Assembly (NCBI GenBank): GCA_017999835.1
Contig: JAGNLA010000026.1
Coordinates: 1-14,891 of the forward strand
Reading direction: 5' to 3'
Source of the DNA: Caldisericia bacterium
GTDB lineage: Bacteria; Caldisericota; Caldisericia; JAAYUI01
Length of the DNA: 14,891 bases
Under the pieces are notes generated by a model. The model had not been told where the DNA came from, made no database searches, and worked only from the letters and a program-made list of their open reading frames with translations. This document shows positions 1 through 7,667 of the stretch, piece by piece (the first letter of the stretch is position 1; every line of letters begins with the position of its first letter). Made by a program: the position numbers and the translations under genes.

Positions 1-108
1 ATCATTTATTGTACAGGCAATTTCTAAAGTAAACAATGGCTATCCGGTTTCCGGGATTTATACCTTTGGGTGTCCAGAAACCGGGATTTAAACCTTTGCA
101 ACTGTCCA
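1..108. mobile_element. Probable terminus of an IS21-like insertion element (rest lies off the left edge)
   Basis: Two imperfect direct copies of a 20-bp unit (core CCGGGATTTAWACCTTTG) sit at about 52-69 and 81-98. They are bordered by TGTCCAG-type words at 72-78 and 103-109. Repeated internal units of this kind near an end, together with a TGGACA-like tip when read from the gene side, resemble IS21-family termini as I know them. The adjoining broken coding frame stays open up to about 109 and stops 20 bases into this segment, as expected if the element interrupted the gene. No transposase can be recognised: all + frames in 1-90 hold only short open tails. The exact boundary (108 is my guess) and the family are inferences, and a non-IS repeat remains possible. 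Confidence 0.42.
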
Positions 109-451
109 GTTTCTGGGGTATATTTTATTATTATTGTCAAACAAATAAACACTTAACATACCTTTTGGGTTATCATATGCATTAACAAGAGTATATTTAC
201 CAAAAGATGTTTGCACCTCTTTTACTACAACAACTTCATGATTGGGGATTTTGATTTCTTTTCTTTTACCTTTTGAATCCTGGATACAGAAAACTCCACT
301 TTCGCTCTTCTGTTTATCAATAGGTTTGTGAGTAAGCGATTCCTTCAAAAAATTTTTGGATTTGCTATCATAACTGAAATAGTAATTTCCAAAACAATCC
401 TTAGCTCCATCTTTTGTTTCCGGTTTTTCTTCAGTCCATTCAACAGAGGCA

Positions 452-457
452 TTTTTT
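452..457 (-). other. Frameshift site in A6 tract
   Basis: In the minus-strand reading, ...CTG AAAAAA TGC... leads to TGA at 440-442. With five A instead of six the frame becomes L-K-N-A-S-V-E-W-T and stays open to base 91. The paralogue has M-S-V-E-W-T at the equivalent place, so the restored frame is homologous protein, not chance. Confidence 0.8.
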
Positions 458-2018
458 CAGAAAAATAGGCAATTTATCATCGTTATACCTTAGTTTTATC
501 TTTTGTTTAGTATTTATATTGTAAATCATTGAATCTTGTCCAGAGACAAAAGGCAACAAATCGTTGTTGTCTCCAACAATATTTATGTAGCTCATCGATT
601 GGATAATGGATGTAGATTGTTCACCATCCATTTTTATTTCTGTTATTTCAAATGGTTCTTCTTTTGAGATAACCTCAGTAGATTTCAGCAAATCAGAGTT
701 TGAAACATTTTTCTTTTCGCGATCGTCAACAAAAAGATCCATATATTTTATATTGTAATATTGATCTTCTTTATCGTTTTCATATTTTTCCCAAGCTACT
801 TTCCATCCATCCACAAGCACTGTATCGCAGTTTTTTGAGTCCAGCTGAAGATTGGTGTCGTTTGCTATGTCATAGACCCAAACATCCCAAGACGATACAG
901 TCCCGGCGTTCCACGCATTGTCTGTGCATGAACGATAGTTGTGCCTGTAGCAATCCCAGGCAATCAGGTTGCTGCTTAAACCTATAGGATACATGTCCTT
1001 GTCATCGTATCCTGACGGAATCGTAACGGTATTGACTACCTCTGGATTGTTCATGCAAATAAAGTTAATTGAAGCAAAATCATTATTCTTGTTGTTTAGT
1101 TTTTTTATTCCTGGCCGACTGGAAGACCAACAAATTATTGTTTTATCAGAGTTATCAGCCTTGGAGATAAACACAGGTTCAATCAGATTCTTTTCCCAAA
1201 TAGCTTTTCCTGTCGATGCCTCATGGCAAGTAGTGATTTCTTTTTCATTAACAATACGGGTAAGAAGCACAAAAGCGTTATTGGCATCAATATCCCAAAA
1301 TGTGCCATAATTTGGAAGTTCAATTTTCTTCCCATTAAACCACTTGATTACAATCCTGTTGATGAGCAAATCAAAGTAAACAACAAAGTTGTCAGACACG
1401 GCTGAATAAAACATATCCACACTGGGTACTTCTGCTTTTATTGTTCCAGTTTGTGTGTCTATTGCCTTGATCGAATTGTCGCTAACGTTCAAAACCATTT
1501 TGCCATATTTCTTTATTATGGAATAATTGAGAGTATCCATTTCCCCGGTTTTTGCACAATAATACCAATTAATTTTCTTTGGACCATTTCCATTGAATGA
1601 TTCTTGAAAAACTAGACCAGCACCTTTGTCTACATGCTGTGTCCTTGTAGCCAGGGATTCTGGAACGAACTTGTATTCTGTTTTTGCGGCTGTGTTGTAG
1701 GTATAGAGCTGGTAGTCTGGAGAGAACTCGCTGCCTTCAAGGCTTTTGATGGTCAGGTAGTCGCCATCGAGTTCGACCAGCTTTTGGTCAGCAGGACACT
1801 TCATTTCATAAACGTCGAACATATCTACCTTCGATTTTTCGATGTTCTCAAACGGTGCCTGTGGGGGCTTGCTGAAATTTCTGAATTTGATTGAATCGTC
1901 GGCTTTCGTTTTGGTTCCCATCCAATAAGCAATGCCTGCGCCAACAACCGTGAAAACGGCGGCTGTTACTATCAAAAAAGTTTTCATCCTCATGTCTTTT
2001 CCCCTTTCGTCCCTTTTC

Positions 2019-2221
2019 ATCTTTTGTTCCCAGGCCGGTTGACGCGACATAACGCCAATCGCTGCTGACCTTGCCACCTCCCGGTCAAATCCTTGAGTCT
2101 CGATGAAGTATTCTGTCAGATTTTGCACTATTTCTTCAAAGGTTTTGAGATTACCGTTTTCATCGGTGCACTGTGTGCAATGCTTTCCTTGTGACTGCCT
2201 GCCACATGATTGACATTTCAT
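2019..2221 (-). repeat. 203-bp near-identical 5' module, copy 2 (zinc ribbon and juxtamembrane coding)
   Basis: A hand alignment with 4792-4994 gives about 15 mismatches and no gaps over 203 bp (about 93% identity), including an identical run of 45 bases (2100-2144 against 4873-4917). Similarity falls sharply just upstream of 2019, in the segment coding for the helix and ectodomain. This block encodes residues 1 to about 67, ending after the shared Q-P-A-W-E-Q-K motif. Confidence 0.9.
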
Positions 2222-2237
2222 ATTAAGCCCCACTTCC

Positions 2238-4994
2238 TCACTTGATTTTTATATAACAGATATTGTTGAACTGCCCGCCACTAAATCCACGATTGGAATT
2301 TGAAACAATGGTATCGCCAAGAGTTGTTATTGATGATGAAAAGTTATCGTGAAGAGTTGCCGTTTCACCAGTGCTTATGTTATAACCATAGAGCATTACT
2401 TTACCTGATGCTGACCTACCCATGTTTGCTTGGGTATAAAGAATCCAGTCTCCTAGACATTCAACAAGACTTACGTCTCCATCGACATTTTTTATCCCTG
2501 CCACTTTTGGGTTCGTGCTTATGTCAGACAATTTTGAATATGCAATCCCATAAGTAAGCTTATTGCCAATCATTTCTGGATAAGGCCAGGAAAAAACAAG
2601 ATCTTCAGGTACAACAGCGTCATTGATGACACAAGAGCTTAAATCGCCAATCACAGGCTTGAGATTTGGATCGATTGACAGGAACTCTTTAGTCTTCTTG
2701 TCAAAAAGCTGCAGGGCTGACATTTTCAAGAAATTCTTGATAAGAATGTATCTTGAGTTCGAGTCCAGAATCATTGTTAAACCTGTGCCCAGCAAGGTTG
2801 CTTTAGCTTCCAAAATGTCTATGTAATAATAGCTAACATCGAACCCAGCTTCACCATCTGATGTTTTTACTTCAACAACAGATTCCCCTTTTTTGGGGAA
2901 CGATATAAAAACATCTTCAACATTCTTGTCAAGAACCGTGATTTCATGATCTTTCGACGTGTCATTGTAGATGATTGCAGTTTTGCCGTTGCGATCCTCT
3001 TTCCTGATGCTCTTGTATTTTTTCAACGACTGACTGCGCAAATTTGACAATTCCTTTGCGTCTATCGTTTTAAAAACCCGTTCAAAATAGTCATAATTGT
3101 AAATACAGCTGGGCTCCATAATTATTGAACTTGAATCCGTCCATTCAACAGACATCTTGTGGTCATCGAGAAACCGTTTTGTATTGCTGTTGTTCATCTC
3201 AACCTTCACGCCAGACTCGGTTTTAAGATCAAAAAGATATAAACTCTGTAATGGTAAGTTTGGATCGTATTGTCTTATCTCAATTACATCTGAAGCAGTT
3301 TGGTTGAAATAACAGATATCATCATCAATGATTGATTCAAAACTCTCATTGGTTTGATAAACGCTTGGATACAAGGAATTTGGAAGATTGAATGTTTGAT
3401 CACCTTTGCATTTCATTTCAACAATCTCCAGGTTGCCTATGATAGTTTTTGTCAACTTATCATATGGCGCATTCCCCTCAGAATCATAATCGATTGAATC
3501 GATAATCTGTGGTGGCAACTTGGCAACACGTATGTTAAAGAACTGATTATCAGATGAACCGTCCCATTTTGTCCATGCCAGATAACCCGAAGAAACATAA
3601 ATTCTATCAACTCCGTCAGCCTCAAGTTGATAATCACGACTTGATCCAAGGTCTCTTACCCATAAATCAGTTAAGGCTTTCTCGTCATCAGGTTTGTTGT
3701 ACCATTTTCCAACAGCAACATTCCTCCTTTTTGTATAAACAAGGCATTTATCAGTGGCATAAGCAGGGTAAACAACTTCATCGGGACTGGAAATTAGGAT
3801 TGGTTTTTCATCTTGATAGAATATGCTTTTGCTGTAAGTTCCAAGTTTCTTTGTCTTGTCGTCTTGCTTGAGATAAAAAATGCTCATTCCAATTTCACTG
3901 CTATTGCTCTGTTCGGCAATGACGGGTGTCCCAGAATATACATCATCGATTTTGACAAGCTTTTCTGCCGATGAGTTATACACAAAAAGTGGTCCTTGTT
4001 TTGTCTTTTGGCTAGGCTTAACCGCAGAAATTACAATAAAACGCTTGGTTCCGCCAATAATTGAATAACCGCTTGGAATTATTGTTTTTTTCTTCTCTCC
4101 TGTCTCAAGATTGATGATTTCATAATTATCATGAGTTGAATAGATAAAACTGTTCTCATTGACAAATGCACTGTTGAAGAAACTTCTTAAATAAGGTAGT
4201 CTGGTTTGCTTTCCTGTTTTAATCTCAAGGGCAAAAATAGATAATCTTTTATCTTTGTATATGTAATATTTATTATTGTACGCAATAACATCTTCCTCGA
4301 TTAGTTTTAATTCACCTTCATACGGATCATAAACCCAGAAGTATGACCAATAACCTGCATTGGAATTGGTTTTATAAGTGCTAAAGACTCTTAGGTCAGA
4401 TTGCTTAAACATCTCTCTGATTTCAGATGATGCAGGCTCAAAGGGGTATCCCTGCATTCGCTCAAGATCCATACTGTATAGGTTGTTCTTGCTGGAATAC
4501 TTCGTGCCCTCAAGACTGCTAAACATCAGCATGCTGTTTGATAACTCAATAATCTTCTGGTCACCCGGACACCTGATCTCAAACATTTGCAAACCATCAA
4601 CTTCTTTTTCAACAATATCATCAAATGGGGATATGGGTTTAGGCATGGCATTTCCATAAGTCACCTTTGAGACCACCATTCCTGCTAATGAAAACCAGTA
4701 AACTAGGCCACCACTTGTTATTGCGACAATAAAAACAGTAACGGCGATAACAATTTTCAATTTATTTGTGTTTATCGTTTGTTCATTTTTGATCTTTTGT
4801 TCCCAAGCTGGTTGACGTGATATAACGCCGATTGCTGCTGACCTTGCCACCTCCCGGTCAAAACCCTGCGTTTCGATGAAGTATTCTGTCAGATTTTGCA
4901 CTATTTCTTCAAAGGTTCTGAGATTGCCTTTTTCATCGGTACACTGTGTGCAATACTTTCCTTGTGACTGCCTGCCACATGATTGACATTTCAT
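2238..4994 (-). CDS. Zinc-ribbon, single-TM protein with large duplicated propeller-like ectodomain
   Basis: This is a 918-residue protein of no family I can name. The N-terminus has C3-x2-C6 and C15-x2-C18, probably a zinc ribbon like PF12674, then a conserved F-E-E-I-V-Q-N-L-T-E-Y segment. A transmembrane helix lies at about 80-104, preceded by lysines, so the ribbon should be cytoplasmic and the remaining 810 residues outside. The ectodomain contains two related modules. Each opens with a Cys-x-G-D-Q motif (R-C-P-G-D-Q near 141-146 and K-C-K-G-D-Q near 526-532) and continues with short beta-hairpin repeats reminiscent of TolB or PQQ-type propellers. The start ATG follows AGGAGGG with good spacing, and this site overlaps the TAG stop of the TetR gene, so translation is probably coupled. 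The stop TGA (2238-2240) lies 16 nt before the paralogue's ATG. Membrane topology is a firm inference; ligand and role are unknown. Confidence 0.85.
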   Translation of the reverse strand: MKCQSCGRQSQGKYCTQCTDEKGNLRTFEEIVQNLTEYFIETQGFDREVARSAAIGVISRQPAWEQKIKNEQTINTNKLKIVIAVTVFIVAITSGGLVYWFSLAGMVVSKVTYGNAMPKPISPFDDIVEKEVDGLQMFEIRCPGDQKIIELSNSMLMFSSLEGTKYSSKNNLYSMDLERMQGYPFEPASSEIREMFKQSDLRVFSTYKTNSNAGYWSYFWVYDPYEGELKLIEEDVIAYNNKYYIYKDKRLSIFALEIKTGKQTRLPYLRSFFNSAFVNENSFIYSTHDNYEIINLETGEKKKTIIPSGYSIIGGTKRFIVISAVKPSQKTKQGPLFVYNSSAEKLVKIDDVYSGTPVIAEQSNSSEIGMSIFYLKQDDKTKKLGTYSKSIFYQDEKPILISSPDEVVYPAYATDKCLVYTKRRNVAVGKWYNKPDDEKALTDLWVRDLGSSRDYQLEADGVDRIYVSSGYLAWTKWDGSSDNQFFNIRVAKLPPQIIDSIDYDSEGNAPYDKLTKTIIGNLEIVEMKCKGDQTFNLPNSLYPSVYQTNESFESIIDDDICYFNQTASDVIEIRQYDPNLPLQSLYLFDLKTESGVKVEMNNSNTKRFLDDHKMSVEWTDSSSIIMEPSCIYNYDYFERVFKTIDAKELSNLRSQSLKKYKSIRKEDRNGKTAIIYNDTSKDHEITVLDKNVEDVFISFPKKGESVVEVKTSDGEAGFDVSYYYIDILEAKATLLGTGLTMILDSNSRYILIKNFLKMSALQLFDKKTKEFLSIDPNLKPVIGDLSSCVINDAVVPEDLVFSWPYPEMIGNKLTYGIAYSKLSDISTNPKVAGIKNVDGDVSLVECLGDWILYTQANMGRSASGKVMLYGYNISTGETATLHDNFSSSITTLGDTIVSNSNRGFSGGQFNNICYIKIK
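4792..4994 (-). repeat. 203-bp near-identical 5' module, copy 1
   Basis: This is the partner of 2019-2221: same orientation, same reading frame, ungapped. It covers the start codon, the zinc ribbon and the juxtamembrane segment. The shared block begins exactly at the ATG, and the two ribosome binding regions upstream differ. Confidence 0.9.
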
Positions 4995-5006
4995 TGGTTT
5001 TCCCTC

Positions 5007-5615
5007 CTATTTTTCCAACATGAGCATGAAGAAATCCAGAATTTCGTTACCCTTGAGCTCGATGACCGATCCGTTGGGTGAAAAAAACTGCCTGTTTGTA
5101 AGGTAGTAACCGACAAGCGCTGTCCAGGCGTTGAACAGTATGTGAATAGGCACGTTTTTCATTTTTCCTTTTTCCATGTCGGTTTTGGCTGCAAGTGAGA
5201 TTTGATGCGAAATGGCAGACTGGACTCCAACGATTGCAGTTTGGGCAAACTCAGGCAACATGGACGATTTTGCAACTGTCTGAGAGTACAGATCCTCAAA
5301 CTCTGCAATAACCTTGAGATGGGTAGACAGGACGCAGTGTAGTCCTACTCCGACCTGGGACAGTTCATTGAGTCTTGAAGCCATCCTTTGACCAAACTCC
5401 TCGATGGCTCTGGTGAACAGCTCCTCTTTTGTGGCGAAATGGGCAAAGACGTTTCCATAGGAAACATCGGCTCTTTTTGCTATCTCGGAGATTGCGGTTT
5501 TTTCAAAGCCAGATTTGCCAAACTCGATTATGGCAGCTTCAAGGATGAGCCTTCTAGTCTGTGCTTTTTGCTCTTTCCTTGTTCCAATTCTCCCTGAAAA
5601 GACATTTTCTGTCAT
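5007..5615 (-). CDS. TetR/AcrR-family transcriptional regulator
   Basis: This is a 202-residue protein with a standard TetR N-terminal DNA-binding domain: helix 1 R-R-L-I-L-E-A-A, then A-I-S-E-I-A-K-R-A-D-V-S-Y-G-N-V-F-A-H-F and K-E-E-L-F. That is the usual helix-turn-helix followed by the start of helix 4. The C-terminal ligand-binding half is not diagnostic. I chose ATG 5613-5615 because AGGAG lies 6 nt upstream. Longer in-frame starts reach into the promoter palindrome, and the TTG at 5661-5663 lies inside it. It is the first gene of an operon with the two zinc-ribbon membrane proteins, and its stop TAG is embedded in the next gene's Shine-Dalgarno. It probably represses its own operon in the absence of an unknown small ligand. 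Family assignment is secure; ligand and regulon are not. Confidence 0.93.
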   Translation of the reverse strand: MTENVFSGRIGTRKEQKAQTRRLILEAAIIEFGKSGFEKTAISEIAKRADVSYGNVFAHFATKEELFTRAIEEFGQRMASRLNELSQVGVGLHCVLSTHLKVIAEFEDLYSQTVAKSSMLPEFAQTAIVGVQSAISHQISLAAKTDMEKGKMKNVPIHILFNAWTALVGYYLTNRQFFSPNGSVIELKGNEILDFFMLMLEK

Positions 5616-5637
5616 TATTGACTCCTGTATCATTGAT

Positions 5638-5666
5638 ATTATAGTCATTGACTTATAAGTCAATGT
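5638..5666 (-). promoter_or_regulatory. Promoter of the TetR operon
   Basis: TATAAT (complement of 5638-5643) is followed by a likely start near 5631 and a short leader to the ATG at 5615. A -35 hexamer at 17 bp spacing would be ACATTG (complement of 5661-5666), which is weak. An alternative is TTGACT with a 16-bp spacer to TAATAT. Either arrangement places the palindrome over the core promoter. Confidence 0.55.
5646..5665. promoter_or_regulatory. Perfect 20-bp palindrome, probable TetR operator
   Basis: The core TTGACTTATAAGTCAA extended by CA/TG on each side is exactly self-complementary over 20 bp. It lies between the -35 and -10 elements of the TetR gene's own promoter, the usual position and size for a TetR-family autoregulatory operator. 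Binding by this particular regulator is inferred. Confidence 0.7.
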
Positions 5667-5683
5667 GTTGTCATTAAAATAAC

Positions 5684-5697
5684 ATTAATCGATTAAT
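5684..5697. promoter_or_regulatory. 14-bp perfect palindrome upstream of the TetR promoter
   Basis: ATTAATCGATTAAT is fully self-complementary and lies about 20 bp upstream of the -35 region, in the gap between the serine hydrolase stop (5722) and the TetR promoter. It may be a second regulatory site or just AT-rich sequence. It has no loop and no U-tract, so it is not a terminator. Confidence 0.3.
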
Positions 5698-5721
5698 AAT
5701 GCTAACAAATATGATTTGGTT

Positions 5722-7616
5722 TTAGAAATTGAATCCTAGCAAGTTCCAGAATGCCAGAAAGATTACAAATGCACTTTGCGCTATAATAAACAATATCGCA
5801 TTTATCTTTGCCGAGGTTTTGAAAGCTTCTGATTTCCAGGATTTTATCAGTGAATAGATCGAGATCGGAGTTAGAAGCGTAGCCAGCAACGGCAAAGAGA
5901 AGATAACATACCATATCCACCCAGGCTTAAATCCCAACCTGTAAATATCAGTTTTCAGCAGAATTACCGCAAAAACAGACGCAAAACCAATGTTGAACAT
6001 GGAAATACAAAACACCGACCATCTAAAAAGCTGTTCTGGTTTCGTTGATTTCTCCTTGCCCCAACGCCTCATTAACACTCCAAAAACAAATTGGAGCAAA
6101 GTAAGGAGAAAGATGCCAAACGTTAAAAAAGCATAAGTGATAATGACCCTTGAGTCCATGTACCATGAAGCTTTGACGTGGGCATCCTGACCTGTCTGAA
6201 GATATTTTATCTCTCCATCCTCGCCTCTCATGAATTTGACATACCAGTCACCGTTTCTGAAGGTCAAATCATCGACTTTCTCCATCTGGACATCATCAAT
6301 ATAAAGTTTGCCATCTTGAGTTGTCAGATTGAGGTTGTAAGCAACGGCGTTTGCTATCTTTGCTACATTATTGCGATTCCAGGCAAACATGTTTATCCAT
6401 CGACCTGTGTACAGCCAGGGTTTATCAAGCTTTGACTCTGGTTTTGGGTCTTTATCGTCATCCAGAGTCATTTCAACGGAAGCGGTCTTGTATTTTTCCA
6501 CAAAAAAAGTTTTAGCCAGCGACCAGGCAATATGTTGACCTGAACTTTCATCAGCTGAGGCGCAAAACAGGGCGACTTCACCTGGGATGATGATCAGATG
6601 CGATGAGAATCCAAGAATTTTGCCCATCTGGGCATAGCTTTTCACGTCGCCAAACTTGTCCATCCAAAACACTGGAGTTTTTTTAATCGACATGTTGGGA
6701 TCCATATCCAGACGCTTTTCAAAGATCATGTCCATCAGCTTCGGACTGAAAACCTGAGTCCCGTCCAGACTTCCACTCTGCATCAGACATTCCATAAATC
6801 TGCTCATGTCTTTGGAAGTAGAAACAAGTCCACCTGAAGGTCTGCCGCCTACATAATAGTTTTCAACGACTTCCCCTTTGCTGTCCCTGCCTTCAACGAA
6901 GCTTGCTGGTTCATCAAAGGACGTGCTTTTCATGCCCAGTGGCAAAAAAATATTCTCCCTGCAATAGTCCTCAAACCTCTGTCCAGAGACCTGCTCGATG
7001 ATGTAACCGGCTATATCGAATGCCGTGTTGGTATAGTCAACAACCTTTTGAGGTTCTATAGCTTGAACCAGCTCCTGTCTGAAAAGGAAATCTTTCAACG
7101 TCGGTTTTTGACTTCTACGACTGTAAAAAAAGCTGGTATTGTTGTTGTCAAAGCCAGCCGTGTGCAGCAACAGGTCGCCAACTGTTGGCTGGTCTTTGAA
7201 GTTTTTTTGTAAGGGACGTATTTCTCCACTGGATCGTCCAGGCTGACCTTTCCTTTTTCAACCAGCTGAAGCATGGCAATTGAGGTAAAAACCTTTGAAA
7301 CTGAAGCCACACGAAAACGTGACTGGAAATTGATTTCTTCCTTATCGTTCTTGACTTGTTTGTTAAAAAAGTAGGATTTGCCTTTGTGCCAAACTGAAAC
7401 CACATATCGAAGATCATCGCTGTCCCAGTTTTTGTGGAGGAAAGCCTGAAAGTTTGTTATGCTGACGTTCTTGTCACCATCATATTCGTAATTGTCAAAC
7501 GGACCTATGGAATACCATTGGGGTTTTGGATTGAAATACCCATAAACAAAATACGCAAGCAGCAACAAAACCAAGGGCAAAATGACAAATTTTAGCAGTC
7601 TGTGTTCAGGGTTCAT
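5722..7616 (-). pseudogene. Membrane-anchored serine hydrolase (beta-lactamase/PBP4* type), frameshifted
   Basis: With one A restored at the A7 tract 7202-7208, this is a single 631-residue protein. It has an N-terminal membrane anchor (about 9-28), a serine-hydrolase domain with S105-V-S-K108 as the S-x-x-K nucleophile motif, D-L-L-L-H-T-A-G-F after it, and Y-T-N near 195 as the Y-x-N motif. The third motif is unclear: K-I-L-G-F-S-S-H stands where H-x-G or K-T-G is expected. About four C-terminal helices follow (roughly 488-510, 530-550, 565-590, 603-628). Related proteins act on peptides or esters at the cell surface; the substrate is unknown. Start ATG 7614-7616 has GGAGGG 5 nt upstream. 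As sequenced, the first frame runs to 7095 with a junk tail and the second is open from at least 7170. It is either a recent pseudogene or a sequencing error. Confidence 0.85.
7202..7208 (-). other. Frameshift site in A7 tract of the serine hydrolase
   Basis: Read on the minus strand, TAC AAAAAAA CTTC leads into a cysteine-rich nonsense tail. With eight A the frame gives Y-K-K-N-F-K-D-Q-P-T-V-G-D-L-L-L-H-T-A-G-F, which is the conserved sequence of the family. A one-base deletion is the simplest explanation. Confidence 0.85.
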
Positions 7617-7654
7617 GGCATCCCTCCAGTACCAATTGATTGTGTTTTTGATAA

Positions 7655-7660
7655 TATAAT
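7655..7660 (+). promoter_or_regulatory. -10 element of GH106-like/serpin operon, leaderless start likely
   Basis: TATAAT ends 7 nt before ATG 7668, and no purine-rich Shine-Dalgarno precedes that ATG. Transcription should begin at or next to the start codon. No good TTGACA lies at 17 bp; CAATTG at 16 bp is the nearest. The 51-bp gap between the divergent start codons also serves the serine hydrolase gene. Confidence 0.5.
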
Positions 7661-7667
7661 ATGGTTT

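Larger units (their letters stand above)
88..2221 (-). pseudogene. Broken zinc-ribbon/TM/propeller-like membrane protein (second gene of TetR operon)
   Basis: I do not recognise a named family. The start is ATG 2219-2221, chosen because it aligns with the paralogue upstream and has GAGGAAG before it; the GTG at 2231-2233 has no usable spacing. Visible parts are a zinc ribbon with C3, C6, C15 and C18 that resembles the putative zinc ribbon Pfam family PF12674, a K/R-rich stretch, a transmembrane helix at about residues 85-105, then an extracytoplasmic beta-rich region with a K-C-P-A-D-Q motif. The open frame stops at 440-442 after 593 residues. A second frame from about 455 down to 91 continues the same protein: its S-V-E-W-T motif and following residues align with the paralogue. 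One extra A in the A6 tract at 452-457 explains the break. The C-terminus, roughly 180 residues judged by the paralogue, is then cut off by the possible insertion-element end near 109. The frameshift could be a sequencing error; the truncation looks real. Confidence 0.8.

Noticed and set aside
1-100. CRISPR-like repeats at the left edge
   Set aside because: Only two imperfect units about 29 bp apart, with no regular spacer and no cas genes; an insertion-element end fits better.
2222-2233. GTG 2231-2233 start adding four residues to the broken paralogue
   Set aside because: The purine-rich site abuts the GTG with no spacing, and the paralogue starts at the aligned ATG.
5616-5663. Longer TetR start at TTG 5661-5663
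   Set aside because: It lies within the promoter palindrome and upstream of the -10, and has no Shine-Dalgarno, whereas ATG 5615 has AGGAG at good spacing.
7168-7170. Separate gene starting at TTG 7168-7170 for the second half of the serine hydrolase
   Set aside because: The frame upstream of this codon continues the conserved family sequence with no ribosome binding site, so it is the same gene after a frameshift.
7195-7215. A-AAA-AAC slippery heptamer suggesting programmed -1 frameshifting in the serine hydrolase
   Set aside because: The heptamer is out of phase with the incoming reading frame, I see no clear downstream stimulatory stem, and this enzyme family does not use frameshifting. 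A one-base indel is simpler.
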